Below, piece by piece: positions 37,599 through 50,406 of a DNA stretch of 64,000 bases. Origin of the DNA: Pyrocephalus nanus. Lineage: Eukaryota; Chordata; Aves; Passeriformes; Tyrannidae. A program made the position numbers and the translations under genes. The stretch spans positions 3,713,001 to 3,777,000 of the forward strand of contig CM076268.1 of assembly GCA_038380795.1 (NCBI GenBank). Direction: 5' to 3'. Each line of letters opens with the position of its first letter. Within the stretch, counting starts at the first letter, position 1. The notes below the pieces were generated by a model. The model saw nothing but the letters and a program-made list of their open reading frames with translations, had not been told where the DNA came from and searched no databases.

Positions 37599-38164
37599 TG
37601 TGCTGGGTGTGGCTTGATAGAGCTAATTTTCTTCATGGTAGCTGGTGTGGGGCGGTGGTTTGGGTTTGTGCTGGAAACAGGGTTGATAATCCAGGGATGT
37701 TTTTGTTATTGCTGAGCACACAGAGTCAAGGCTTGCTCTGCTTCTGCCCCACCAGCAAGGAAGCACATGGAGTTGGAAAGGGACACAGCCAGGACAGCTG
37801 ACCCCAGCTGACCCCAGGGATATCCCAGAGCATATGGTGTCACGTTGAGCATGTAGAGCTGGGGGAAGAGAAAGGATATTCAGAGTGATGGTGCTTCTCT
37901 TCCAAAGTCAATGCTATGCATGATACAGCCCTGCTTTCCCAGGGATGGCTGAACTCCTGCCTGCCCATGGAAACTGAGGAATTATTTCCTTATTTTGCTT
38001 TGCTTGCACGCAGACCTTTTGCTTTACCTATTAAATCGCCTTTATCTCAACCCACGAGTTTTCTCACTCTTACCCTTCCGATTCTCTCTCCCACCCCACA
38101 GGAGGGAGGGAGGGAGGGAGTGACTGCATGGGACTGATTTGCCTGCTGGCATTAAACCACAGCA
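37599..38164 (+). mobile_element. Solo LTR of an avian ERVL-type endogenous retrovirus
   Basis: A 566-bp element starting TGTGCTGGGTGTGGC and ending ATTAAACCACAGCA (TG...CA ends). Its internal order matches avian ERVL LTRs as I know them: TTTTCTTCATGGTAGCTGGT, GTGCTGGAAACAGGGTTGAT, GGGACACAGCCAGGACAGCT, an ATTAAA polyadenylation-like signal near 38030, and TATCTCAACCCACGAGTTTT. No retroviral coding sequence flanks it, so it is a recombined solo LTR. The five bases on each side (GGAAC, GTCTC) do not match, so no target-site duplication is recognisable. Assigned by recall of the family, not by a search. Confidence 0.85.
38101..38120. repeat. (GGGA)n repeat inside the LTR
   Basis: GGGA units expanded near the 3' end of the solo LTR. 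Confidence 0.9.
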
Positions 38165-41100
38165 GTCTCCCAGCAGTCCTTTATCCTTCCTCCAGGACCC
38201 TCAGCACCCTCAAAACAGTGAGGGTAGGACTCTAGCTGCAAAACCATTATTATCTAGCTTTAATGCTTTTTACTGGTTATTACAATGATTTTGCTGCCAC
38301 GGAGCGTCCAGCGATGTTTTGCATTAAGGCTCCTCTGTGGGAATGCCTGGATGCTGCTGTGGGCAGCAGTAAGCATTACTGGTCTGGGTGACACTTCTTT
38401 TTCAGCCCAGAAACCCAAGAACCAAAGCTTTGCCCCCTCCCCTGCCTGCCTGGTGCCTTCCCCTGAAAACTGCTGGGGCAGGTGCCCTCCCTGGGTGCAG
38501 AGAGCGCAGTGAGGCAGCAGGTTAAACATGCTCATGGAGAGCCAGCACTCCCACGTGAGCACCTAAAGAGCTCTTCTGCTCCTCACCCCATAAAAAAGGA
38601 GAATAACACCCTGAACAAGTCTTGTGCTGAAGAACTGGTAACAATTTTGAGGAACTTGCTATTATATGAGTGAACAAAATGTACCATAACGGCATATGAG
38701 CCTGCACATCTGCTGCTAAATTAAACACGGCGCATAATGATGCAGACCACATCTTAAAACATTATGCAACGAGATACAGACTGTGCTAAAATAATGAGGC
38801 TTCAAAGAAGGCACAGAGAGCCTGATCCTGCATTCTTTATAGCCCTTGAAAGCCACGGTGAGGATCCCTCATCAGTTCTACTCCATCAGAGCTACTTGTT
38901 GACTCAGGAAAAGAAGAATCACAATGAAGTAGGGGTGACCTTTGAAGGGAAAGGAGACACATGGGTTTGTATCCTTTTCCTTCCTCTCTACCTTAATGAT
39001 GCATAAAGCATGAGAGAGATTTCTGTTTGGAACTGGATTTTTAAAAAAAGTTCCTTTAAGAATTGTATTTCAATCTCCAGACTGGGTTCTCAGCAGCCAG
39101 AGAGATGTTATGAAGATGCACTGAAATGAAAATATTTAAGTATCCACAATAGCCATGGCACAAAAAAGGGGGGACTGTGACACCTCTTTTATTTTCAGCT
39201 TTTTTTAGCAATTTTAATTTCCGACATTAGTGATTTTCTCTTGACTTTGAGAAAAGAAGATTCAGACATGCTCCCTTGTCAGGCAGTATCAGCCCTCCAC
39301 AGATTCTTTGTGAGTTTTCAAGTAGAACTAGGAAATACCAGAACTGGCACTCCTTTCATTCCTGAAGCTAAAATACAAACAAACAGCCCAAACAGGCAGC
39401 AAGAAAATTGCTTTAAAGAAAATAACTGTCATCTCTCTTTCTGGCATCAGAAGTGAAGCAGGTCGATGCTCTGCTCAGCCTTCAGGGGCTGGTGGTGGGC
39501 AGAACAATAACCAGGAGCTGAACCCAAATTATCCACTTAGCTTTGAGAGTGCCTAATCCATTTGCTAATTAATCACGGGCCTCCTTCAGCCTCTCTTATC
39601 TTGTTTTTTTAAAGTATCTGACGCTGATAACACGCACACTGATATTGCCATAGCATGTAACTGGCTGAAGAACTACCCTTAACTTTTCAAATGAAACAAC
39701 AGGAAATGATACATAAATAATCTTACAGTCCCTGCCGTTCTGGAAAATAAAATCCCACTCTATGTTTTACCAGAATTCCTTAAATTACTCATTTTTCATG
39801 TGCACTAACCGCAAAGGTTAATACACAGTAAGGTGAACCTGCACGGTCTGTACGTCTGGATAACCAAAAGCTCTTCTCTACTCCAGCCATTAGCTGCTCC
39901 TCTACCAAAATCAGCACAGCAGATTAGAAATCTTTAGAAAAATGAGTATTTGCCGGTTTGCTGGGTGAGTTATGCAGTTACTTGTCCATTAGAGGGCATT
40001 TCATACTGCGGAGTGAAGTGCCGGCACGGAGCTTGGGAACAGCATCACTAACCCCATCTGGAGCTGCTGGAGAGTAGTTTCTGTCGACTCTCATTTAGTA
40101 ATTGCCACTTTTCAACCTTTCCATATGCTGTATATAGATGAGCAAGCAAGAGCAAGGACAAGAGGAAAATAAGATGAAATAGCTGGGAAAAAGGTCCCGG
40201 TTAAATAAGCCCTCTGGTGCACAGCTATTGTTGCTGCCAAGGTTTGGTTTTGTTCAGTTCACTTTTCACCCCCCAACTCTAACACAGCAAACTTCATCCT
40301 TTTTTTCTCTCACAAATAGTACTTTATGTTTTATGTACTGAAAATGATTAAATGAGAAAAACTGCAGATTGTGCCATGGTACCATTACCCATCACTGGAG
40401 CTAGAGGGGAGAACTCAGCCATCTCTGGAGCTGAACAAAGGCAAACCCAGCTTTCTCAGTGCCAAGAGGTAGGACGTTGCCACTTACCTTCAGACATCTC
40501 CTTCTAGTTCCTACTAATACTGCTAAATGTGAACTTTAAACTGTTTTCAGCTTCTGCTGGCCAGGAAACCACACAAAGCCACCCACTCCCCAGCTTCGGT
40601 GGTTTTCCTCTCTCCATCTAAATGCAAATCAAATTAGGGAAGAGACACTATCTTGCTGTACATCTCCAAGCACATGTATGTTTGTAATCAGGGTGGCCAA
40701 ACTTCCTGAGTACGAGCTGCATACCAAAATCTTCATGGGGCCAGGAGCCACATCCTCCCAACCTCCATACCCCCTCTCCCTCCACGCATCCCCCCTGTGT
40801 CCCCGTGAAGCCTCATGTTTCTCCCATCCCCACGACTCTGTGCCGCCGATCCCCCAGTCCCACTTAGCTCACTGGTTTCAGGGCTGGCAGCACCCAGCAC
40901 TCCTGCCTTGCAGGATTTATTGAACAGCTGTAGGTAGTATATACTTCCACAATACTCAAAAGTTACTCCTGAATTCCTCCTCAACATAAATTTCAAAACA
41001 GCAGGCGCAGCAACACAAAGACCACCCAAACCACCCAAGGTATCAAGGCTTTCCTTCAGGTGCCCAAGCTGAAGGACCAGCACTACAACCAAGACCATAT

Positions 41101-42330
41101 GTCTTTGAGGCTCTCTTAAGTCCTTGGTTCTGTCCTGCTCCTAATAAAAAGAAATAATAAAAGGAGCAAATAGATGAGTGCATCCTTACAAGCAAAGCTG
41201 TGGAATACTCAGGGAATACAGTGTCCTGAGTTGTAAGCATGTGCTGCTGCATCAGCTTGATGGGACAAGAACTCAAGGGCACCCACGTTCCAACCAGCAC
41301 AGCCCACATGACGTACAACTGGAGTGTCTCCAAGCCTGGAATTCTACCCTTCATTCCTGAACTCTTCCATAATCAGGATCACACAATCAAATCTTAGATG
41401 AACGCTCAAGCGGCTCCAGGGATGAGCAGAGACAAAGGATGTTGTCCCTGGGCCCTGTCCCACAGTGACCAAACTACTGCAGGGCAATGGCTGTGTATCA
41501 TGGGAGGTACCTTGGTGGCCTTAGCCCAGTTCCTCATCCCAGGCAAGATCACATCAGCCCCAGCTGAGGGCCTGAGGAAGAACCTTAAGCCCAGCAGGAG
41601 ATTCCACCATTCAGGTGCTCACCCGAAGAGCAGAGGGGAAGCCCCTCGTGCCCCAGCTGCACCATGGTCCAGCAAACTGGGAGACTCAGCCCCCCTCTAG
41701 CATGCTGAACACCCCCCATACAGTACAAACTCCTTGTGTTCCTCATCATATCACAGATATCTCAAGCCTTTATTCCCAGTCAGATCTCACAGAGCCTGCT
41801 CAAGGACCGCTGCCTTGATAGGGAATAGTGAAAAGAGGCAGTGATACTCTTCTGTCTCCAGGAAATCTCTGGAGTTATAGTTTGCCCTTATCTGAGTGCT
41901 TATATTTACAAGCCACTCTTACATAAAAAGTCCTCATCTGCACTGACTTACTTAGCAACATGAAATAAAATAGCCTGAAGCTATTCATGTTGCTCAACAT
42001 ACTTTTTTTTTTTTTTTTTAATGTAGATGATGCTCCGTGTAAAGGAATATTCAAAGCGGAAAACTCTGTTTTGTTTGTAACACTTATTACTATCACCGAA
42101 GAAAGTATGTTCTAACAAGTCTCTGAAGGGGGAAACACGTGTAATACCTTTAACAGCTCAGCTAATTCATCTTTTGCTGTCCAACTGCTGGCAAAATCTC
42201 AAATGGAAACTCTCAGAATAGAAACGTGGAAAACCCCGTTTCTCTTGGTCCGAGACCTGTTCCCACTATACAATCTCTTTCCACCGGAGTGAGTCCTGTT
42301 TGTTTTCAGCACACAGCAGCTTTACTCGAC

Positions 42331-42355
42331 AAAAAAAAAAAAAAAAAAAAAAAAA
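42331..42355. repeat. Poly(A) tract
   Basis: Twenty-five A in a locally CpG-containing region. Confidence 0.95.
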
Positions 42356-43097
42356 GAGTTCAAGAGTTCAAGGCTACGTCTCCATTCAGGCGTACACCCA
42401 CAATGCGAACCGGGCTCTCCGGCCTGTGCTGGAGGCATTCCTCTCCCCTCCACCTACCCACAAAAGGGCCTTGTCTGAGGGAAATGAGAAATGGAGGAAG
42501 GGGCAGGATGCTAAGAATGGCAGAGAGGAGAAGAGCCCAGCCAGGTGTTGGGGCATCAAGGACCAAGGAGGGCTTGGATCAAGAAAGGGGCCGGTGGCAG
42601 GGATGGAGGGCAGCTTTTGGAGTAATCAAGGGTCTGGGGAGCCCTGGGGGATCCGCCTGCAAAACCCACGCTACAGACAATACTGAGCTGCACGGGGTCA
42701 GGCACAGGCACAGTCAGGATGGAAATGTGTGAGTGTTTCCATGAAGTCCCGTGGGAAAGAGCTCGTCGGGATGCAGGGCGGCTCCGGGACAGCCCTGCCA
42801 CGAAACGAAACGAAACGCTGCCTCCTCCCTGCTCCTCCCATCCCTCCATCCCCGGCTCTCCCTCGCTGCTCCTGCAGCATCGCTCACACGGAGTGAAAGG
42901 AGAAGGAAGGATGGAGCCAAGTGAGCGGAGAGAGGTTTAGATAACAGTAATAAATAAGATGAAATAATTCTCCCGCCACTAACCTTTAGCCAGAGTATCC
43001 TCTGCGAGCACCACGTTTGCATAATCTACAAATCTTTCTCCCAAGCCTTGCCAGCTCGCTGTAAGCAGGGCAATTTTGGGGGTTTAAGCAACACTCA

Positions 43098-43345
43098 GGT
43101 TATTGACCTAAATTTATACAGGCTCATCTGGAGCCATAACGGTCCATTGTGTGCCCAGGCCTGCTCGGGACGCCTTAATACACAGATTATTGATGCAATG
43201 AACTGTGACGGCTCCTATAGAGCCGCGATGGTTTATTGTAGCAACACCTACTCGGGGTCCCTTTAATGCGCAGATCGGTGACACAATAGAAAGAAACGGC
43301 CACTGCTTCGGGATGCATTATCCCACGGATCACTGACGTGACAGC
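43098..43345. repeat. Diverged tandem array, unit about 88 bp
   Basis: Units begin at 43098, 43185, 43273 and 43328 (partial); the third lacks about 33 internal bases. Units one and two align along their whole length: a TTATTGA start, a hairpin-forming GGCTC..GAGCC (43121-43135 and 43210-43224), an ATTGT motif, CT.CTCGGG (43161 and 43248), CCTTAAT or CTTTAAT, and a closing CA. Divergence is high, so the array is old. I do not recognise the family. Confidence 0.7.
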
Positions 43346-43683
43346 AGAGCCCTCAGCCTCCTTCCTTCGTGCAACTAGCAGCAAACACTCCCCAAATCCT
43401 GGGGAAGAGTGGAGGGGGGTGGATGGCCGGGAGGTGCAATGTGGGGACACTGCCACCCCCATCCCCCCTTACCCACCCAAACCCCCACAAGGTGACATTC
43501 ACAGGAAGCGATTTGCTACCGAAAATAAGGATTTGTAACGAAAGCACTGGTGGGACCAAACTTTTAGCAAGAACAGCCACAGGCCTGCATTATAGATCAA
43601 GGCTAAAATCCTGTACGAGAAATACATGGAAATTAGCCAGAAAAAAAACCCCAACACAACCACAGAGTCCAATTTTCAGCATT

Positions 43684-43704
43684 AAAAAAAAAAAAAAAAA
43701 AAAA
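43684..43704. repeat. Poly(A) tract
   Basis: Twenty-one A, about 340 bp after the 88-bp array. Confidence 0.95.
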
Positions 43705-44203
43705 GGAAAACATTTTATGTTCCAAGAGAACGCGAAGAAGCGAGCGCAATAGGAAAGTGCACAAATATCTCCATCTCTCCCCACTTTTCCTCTTAAAAAC
43801 AAAAATAATCTTAGGAGGCTGTGAGCTAAGGATGGTTTAAGGAAAGTCACTTGTGCAGGGAGACCTCGGGCTGAGAAGAGGAAAATTAAGACATTAACAC
43901 TAACCAAGTGTTCACAGCCTCCTCAGAAACATCAGAGAGCAGTTCAAAAAGCTGCAGCTGGCTTTCCACTGTCGCCTGCATCTTCCCCACCATTTACCAG
44001 GAGCTTTTTTTAACCATTGGTGACACTTCACATTCAAAACTGCAGTTAAAAATAGATCATTGGTCCTCCCCTTTTAACCCTGCAAATTCCCTCCCCCTCC
44101 TTTCCAGTTCCCTGCACACCCCCTGGTCTGCCCTGCTCCTCCTGCCCTGTCAGCAGCCACGGGGTGATGGAGGGGTGAGGGGGGGCCTGCCCAGCTGCAA
44201 GTC

Positions 44204-44365
44204 ACAGAATCATGGAATCACAGAACAGTTTGGGTTGAAAGGGACCTGAAACACCAACTTGTTCCACACCCTGCCATGTGCAGGGACACCTTCCACTAGA
44301 CCGGGTTGCTCCGAGCCCTGTCCAACCTGGCCTTGAGCAGTTCCAGGGTCCCCCCACTGCTCCCC
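44204..44365 (-). mobile_element. CR1 LINE 3'-end fragment
   Basis: Opens with CACAGAATCATGGAATCACA octamers, then GTTTGGGTTGAAAGGGACCT and the CCTTCCACTAGACCGGGTTG block. The far end is less well defined and breaks up near GGTCCCCCCACTGC. Confidence 0.88.
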
Positions 44366-44509
44366 AGGATGTCATCCAACCCTGGAAGCAACTCTCTCTC
44401 ATTGTATCCCAAAGTTGGCAGTTTTGTTTGCAGGAATCAAGGCAATGGCTCTACTCTGTATCTTGATTTCACTTCCCACCTGCTTTTGTAGAAAACGTGA
44501 GTCTAAGGC

Positions 44510-44537
44510 TTTTTTTTTTTTTTAAAAAAAAAAAAAA
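44510..44537. repeat. T14A14 palindrome
   Basis: Fourteen T directly followed by fourteen A, a perfect AT palindrome. Confidence 0.95.
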
Positions 44538-46423
44538 GCACCCAACACTAATGTTTCCTCTCTGGCCTTAAACCCTGCAATCAACAACTCAACCGCAAGC
44601 TTAGAGAAAGAAATTCCTTTGTTATCCTGTAGCTACTTAAACGCTGAACCTTCAAAACCTCCTCGAGAAACAGGCCTGGTGAACGGCTGCCACTACCACA
44701 AGGAGCCCTGCTCAAGAGAGACTCGAAAATCAATACCCTTCACCCAACTTATCAAATTTACCGAGGACATTTATACAGTATAATTAAATAGAAAAGAGAT
44801 ACAAATACAAAAGAGTATTTGCACGGCACTGAATAGCAATTGCATTAACTCTGGGACAGAGGACACTCCGACAAAAAGGAGGGGAAACACCACACGTCAA
44901 CCAAAGGAGCTGCAAGGAGCACGGGGAAGGTCTCTGTTCTCACAGCTCACAGGGAATGTTTAGCACTTCAGTAAAGACATCCACAAAATAAACATCAGCA
45001 CGCACACCTAAGGCATTTCTGCAGGTCCTGGTCAGTCAGCCAAAACGATGCCATTGGAACTACACTGGTGATGGAAATGGTCCAAAACACTCAGTCACCC
45101 CTCAGACTCACGTAGGGTCTCCAACACATGTGGGGGCACTTCCCCCTCACTGGGGTGGAAGCAAAGCAGACACTATTAAGTTGCTTTTCAGCATATGAAT
45201 GCACCAAGTAAAATTGATTTTGCCCAGTAATCCACTTGGTAAGTCAGGGATGCTTTCCACAACCAGCAGCCGCCTCTGCAGACTGGCAAGATAAAAATCT
45301 TCCCTGCAAGGTTAAACCTGGGAAAGGCCAACTGCCAGTGCAGGACAAACTGAAACACCGTGGAAAAGGCAGACTAGATTATGTGGCTATTTGTTGAACA
45401 ATTCTTCTCACAAGGGTTGTGTTACAAGCTTTTTGTGAGCGCTCCTTGCTTTCAGGTAGAGCCAGAGAAGCTGGCTCCTCGCTCTGAGTCCCTGCAGGCA
45501 GCAGGGAATACAAACCCACTGCTGTGGATGTTACATCTCTCTTGCAGTGGGGACCTTCAAATAGCCCAGAGTGGTGTTGGACACACGCTTGGGTCCGAGT
45601 GCTGCTGAGCAAAAGGCAGGTGTGTGTTTGCAAAGGCACCCAAAAGCTGGTTTGCCTTCACTTCAGGCTCAAAGGTTTAATCTCCAGGGCTGCCTACAGC
45701 AATTAGAGAGTGCCTAATTACACTGACCAATAAAAACCAATATACAAGAGAGGCAGGATCTCTGCACGCTGCTCCTCCACTGCCAGGCCCCCCGAGGGGA
45801 ATCTCAACCATCCACTTTGCAATATACTCATGGGGAAGAGGGGGGATCAGGTTAAAGGCTTCTTTGTTGCTTCCCTTGTATCTTCATTCGTTAATGTGAA
45901 TCACACTCCACTCTATTTTGAGCAATCCTTTATTAAAAATGCCTGTGAGTCATTTTCTCTAAACTTGAAACTATAAAAATGGTAATGTTTGGGTAATAGG
46001 AATTTTTAAGGTTTTGCATTCTTCTCTTTTTTTGATGGAATAGGGAAAGGAGGGTAACCTGACTCACAGGAAGAGTTTTTTTTCCCCTTGTCCTGCACAG
46101 ACATGCTGCTCTTGGATAGAAATCACAACTCATGGAGTAAAACTTCTGAACATCCTTCACTAAGTTAAATGGAGAGTACTAAAAAACAGAAATTATCTCT
46201 TTAGGGAAAGGCAAAAAACCCAACAAATGACAACCTGGGAATCTCTATCAATTTATGTTCAGCATGGTATTAAGAAAGAGCCTATAAAGAAGGTAAATCC
46301 ATGAACTTTAAATTAGCATAAATCCCTTTCCAGATGGCATAATGCAATAACTGAAAATCATACTGGTGATTATTCAGATCTCTAATGTTCCCCACCTGAA
46401 AGGTAAAGAAAACCAAAAGGATT

Positions 46424-46627
46424 AGGAAGAAATCCTTCCCTGTGAGGGTGGTGAGGGCCCGGCACAGGTTGCCCAGAGAACTGTGGCTGTCCCATCCCCT
46501 GAAGTGCCCAAGGCCAAGTTGGACAGGGCTTGGGATAGTAGAAAGTGTCCCTGTCCAAGGCAAGAGGTTTGGACTAGATGATCTTTAAGGTCTCTTCCAA
46601 CCCAAACCCTTCTGGGATTCTAGGATT
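46424..46627 (+). mobile_element. CR1 LINE 3'-end fragment
   Basis: The AGGAAGAAATCCTTCCCTGT block to TCTTCCAACCCAAACCCTTC and degraded terminal octamers (TGGGATTCTAGGATT). A small internal deletion has removed the bases that normally read AGCAACCTGG. Confidence 0.92.
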
Positions 46628-48460
46628 TGCTCTGTGAACTGGATGTCACTAAGCCAGGAACACAAGCACAGCACAGCAAATAAACTGACCCACAAGCACC
46701 ACAGAGGGACTTTTTTCATCCCAGACATAGAGACACCTCACCCTGCCTGATGACATCAGATGAGACACTACTGCCATGTCAAGCAAGAAGGCTCTTCACC
46801 AACAGTGAAAGGTCTTCAGCAAATTAATGGCACACACACCAGTCAGCTCCATCCCCACACTGCAGAGCTTGTTCCCATGGTCTCCAGGCAGGACTGCCAG
46901 AAGAACACAGGCCCTGCCCAGGAGACCCAGCACAAAAAACACCTTTAGCTGTCTCCTGGATGCACTTGGCATCTCTGATATTCTTGGACACGCAAGTCAT
47001 GGTCAGACTTGCAGGTGCCTTGGCCCAAAGCAAAGTAGAAGCACCGCAAACAGGGGCAAGGGTGATGGACTTACTGCTCCAGCTGTGGGCTTGCAGGTCC
47101 AACCTGTGTGAGGATTGCTAGGGAAAATATTATAAAGGGAAACTCACTTCCCCTGGCTGCCTGATAGGGCCCATCAGAGGAAACATCTGCCATCCTCCAC
47201 AGAGGACAAAAATGAGGAGGAAGTGGTTGGTCCATCCAGAGAAAAGCAAGTCAGAAACATTAAAGGCACACGGCTCCTGACCAAGGCAGGAGACCCACTT
47301 CTGCAGGCAGGTCTCAGCAAAACAGGTTAAAAAAGCAGTTTTACAGAGTGCCGAGTATGAAAACAGCAGCAGCCCACTTGATGAGGTCAGGGATTGAGGT
47401 GGCCTATGGTACTTGTAAGAGAAAACATCTGTTGGTGTTAAAAGGTCAGCAGGAAATGAATGCTATTTACTTTGTCCTTACTGGTTGGGCCACCGCTCCT
47501 CGAAAGAGAACCACACATGGCTCGGCTCAGAAGTGTCCCTGTGGCAGCCGCCCCACTGACTGCCCACCTCCATGTCCCCTTGGTGCTCCCAGGAACCCTC
47601 CAAGCAATCCCTGGACGAGGATCAGGATGGTCCTCCCCTCAGCAGACCCTGGGGGGGCCTCCCTTCCCTCCCTCCCTCCTCGTGGGCCGCCATCCCGCAG
47701 GCTTCAGGGAGGGAAAAGTCCTTCGCGCCAGCTCAGGAACAAGCCGTTAAAATAAATCCGTCAACATAAAAGCGAAAAAAACAAGAAGTTTCTTCTGAAA
47801 AACAGGAAGTGTTAGGTACAGAGCGGCTCAAAATAGCGCCGGCTCCGTTTGTTGACAAAACACGGGTCCCAAGGGGTCGTGCCTTTCTGTAATTTTTTGG
47901 TTTTTTTTCCAGCGGACAGCCAGGCTCACCTCCACAGCTGCCCAGGGGCTCTCCTACCCTCTGCCTCGGGCTGGCACTGCTTCCCACTGTCCTCTGGAAT
48001 GGGCCGTGGAGGGCGATGGCCACGGGCCTGGCCACGCTTCCTGTGCGGCGCACGGGGCTCCCACAGGAAACCCTGATGGAAAACAGCCCCCGGCCTGAAT
48101 CAGGGCTCGCTCCAGCACACAGAGGGAATATTTAAGGCTGGCACCCCCTCGTTAAAACTCAGACTGAAGTTTTAAGTGTGTAGGAAACCGGTTTCAAACT
48201 TTCCCTTGCTGGCTCTTCACGTGTAGGAAGGCACAGTGTTGGCCAGGCAGGAGGAGCCGCTGACATCTAAGGACAGGCTTGAAATGATCCCAAGCCCTAT
48301 GCCAACGAAAAGCTCACAACCAAGAAATAACAGGATGGCATCTTCTGCAGAACAGAGGAGGGAGGAAATTTTACACTCCAGCTTTCTGTCAAGACTGTGT
48401 GACATTTTCCCATTGCTCAGTAACTCCCCAGTTCAGGCTCTGCCTCTACTTCCCCATAAT

Positions 48461-48720
48461 CACAGAATCGTAGAGTGGTTTGAGCTGGAAGGGACCTTAA
48501 AGCTCATCCCTGCCATGGACAGGGACACCTTCCACTATCCCAAGTTGCTCCAAGCCCCATCCAACCTGGCCTTGGACACTTCCAGGGATGGGGCAGCCAC
48601 AGCTTCTCCCGCGCCAGGGCCTCACTACCCTCACAGGGAAGAACTTCTTCCTAACATCAATATAACCCTGCCCTCTGTTAGTTTGAATCTATTGCCCCTC
48701 ATCCTACCACAATCTGCCTT
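48461..48720 (-). mobile_element. CR1 LINE 3'-end fragment
   Basis: TCACAGAATCGTAGAGTGGT octamer start, then GAGCTGGAAGGGACCTTAAA, the CCTTCCACTATCCCAAGTTG block, and on to AACTTCTTCCTAACATC and the CCCCTCATCCTACCAC block. About 13 bp are missing between the GCTTCTC and GCGCCAGGG blocks. Confidence 0.92.
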
Positions 48721-49998
48721 ATCCTCCTGATTTAGTCTGCAGAAATAGAAAACAGCACTATTTTTTCGGTCTTAAATTTAAAAAAACCCCAGAATAACAC
48801 TCTCAGATGATCTAACACAGACTAAAATGACTGCACTGAAAAGCAGGATGAGGTACTATCCCTTTTCACACCCCCTGGTCTACAGACCAAGGCCGCCCCC
48901 CAGCCCTGCCTGCCTTCTCCCCACACACCACACCAGACACGAAGGGGCCCCTATCATGAATAGCTAATTATTGGACCACATTAAATTATTACTCAAATTA
49001 AGATTTGTGGGTTTTCCCCTCGCCTAACAATACGCCTTTGAGAGCGGCACTGCAAATACACTGGAGCAGGAGCAGCAGTCTAGCTCCATGTGCAATTAGG
49101 CCAGCATGTGGATCTTATTGCTCCTAAGGACTCTTATTTGATTTCCCGCACCACCAACTGGTGAGAAGTTTTCAAGTCTATATAGAGAAGAATTAGATCA
49201 CTCTTTGGGGTGGTCGCATCTGGGGTTGGAAAAACCAGATGGAGAGCGTTTTTTTTCCGAGTGCTTTGTAATTGAAGCAGCCACCAAGTTGCTAAGGAGC
49301 AGGCAAATACAATCACCGCTCTGGGGCACCCGCAGCAGCGCCGGGGCCGCGTCTGCCAACACTCGTACACACCATCCCCGGTGCCAGCAGGGAAGAATGG
49401 TCACACAGGACGGGGTTTAGGGAATGTCGTGGTGAGCGGGGGACCCACTGCCAGCGTGCAGGAGCTCTGTGACTTCTGAACATAAACATCTGCATGGTAC
49501 CACCTAAGGAAACCGGGAGGAGGGTTTCTTTAGTTCCCTGAAAGAGTGGGCTGTGAAAACGGGGAACGAAGGGGAGAGAGAGGGAGAGCAGGCGGGAGCA
49601 ATAAGGAAACTACAGCATTTCAAAGCACAGAGAACCAACCAAATGGAGAGATGGCCACCATGTGTGACACTGTTTCTTGCAGGCTGATGGACCCTGTGAT
49701 GGGATAAGCCATCTCTGGAATGGCCAGGCAGGGCTCTGAGAGTGATTCGTGCTGGCGACTCAGTCCTGGCTCTGCACCAGCAGACGTACCATGGATCTTT
49801 CCCTCCCTTCAGTAAGGACTGAGCTATGAATGCTGCCCTTCATGGGCATCAGGAAGGTGCATCTCAGAGAGCACAGGATGGTCCTAAGTCCTTCCTAATC
49901 AAAACATGTTTTGTAGACTGAAGTGAGAGAGGGATAAAGTGGTTTTAATCAAAGCTTGGCCAGCAGCATTTCATTTGCCCACAGAGATCTACAGCCTA

Positions 49999-50406
49999 AT
50001 CACAGAATGGTTTGGGTTGGAAGGGACCTTAAAGCTCATCTCATTCCAACTCCCTGCCACAGGCAGGGATACCTTCCACTAGACCAGGTTGCTCCAAGCC
50101 TGTCCCACCTAGCCCTGGACCCTTCCAGGGATGGGGCAGCCACAGCTCCTCTGGGCAAACCTGTGCCAGGGCCTCACCATCCTCATAGGGAAGGATTTCT
50201 TCCCAATATCTAATCTTATCCTGCCCTGTCAGTCTGAACTCATTCCCCACTGTCCTGTCACTCCGTGCCCTTGTCCAGTGTTCCTTTCCAGCTCTCCTAC
50301 AGACCCTTTAGCTACTGGAAAGGGCTCCACAGTCTCCTCAGAGCTTTCTGCCCTCCAGGCTGAACAACCCCAGCTCTCCCAGCTTGTCTCCATAGCAGAG
50401 GTGCTC
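49999..50406 (-). mobile_element. CR1 LINE 3'-end fragment (longest antisense copy)
   Basis: About 400 bp, from TCACAGAATGGTTTGGGTTG through CTTCCACTAGACCAGGTTGC, GATTTCTTCCCAATATCTAA and the TCCTCAGAGCTTTCTGCCCT block to the GCTCTCCCAGCTTGTCTCCA region. Confidence 0.94.

Noticed and set aside
48236..48730. 164-codon open frame
   Set aside because: Its second half is translated antisense CR1 tail, so it is a repeat artefact. The same holds for frames at 33168-33374 and 58224-58748.
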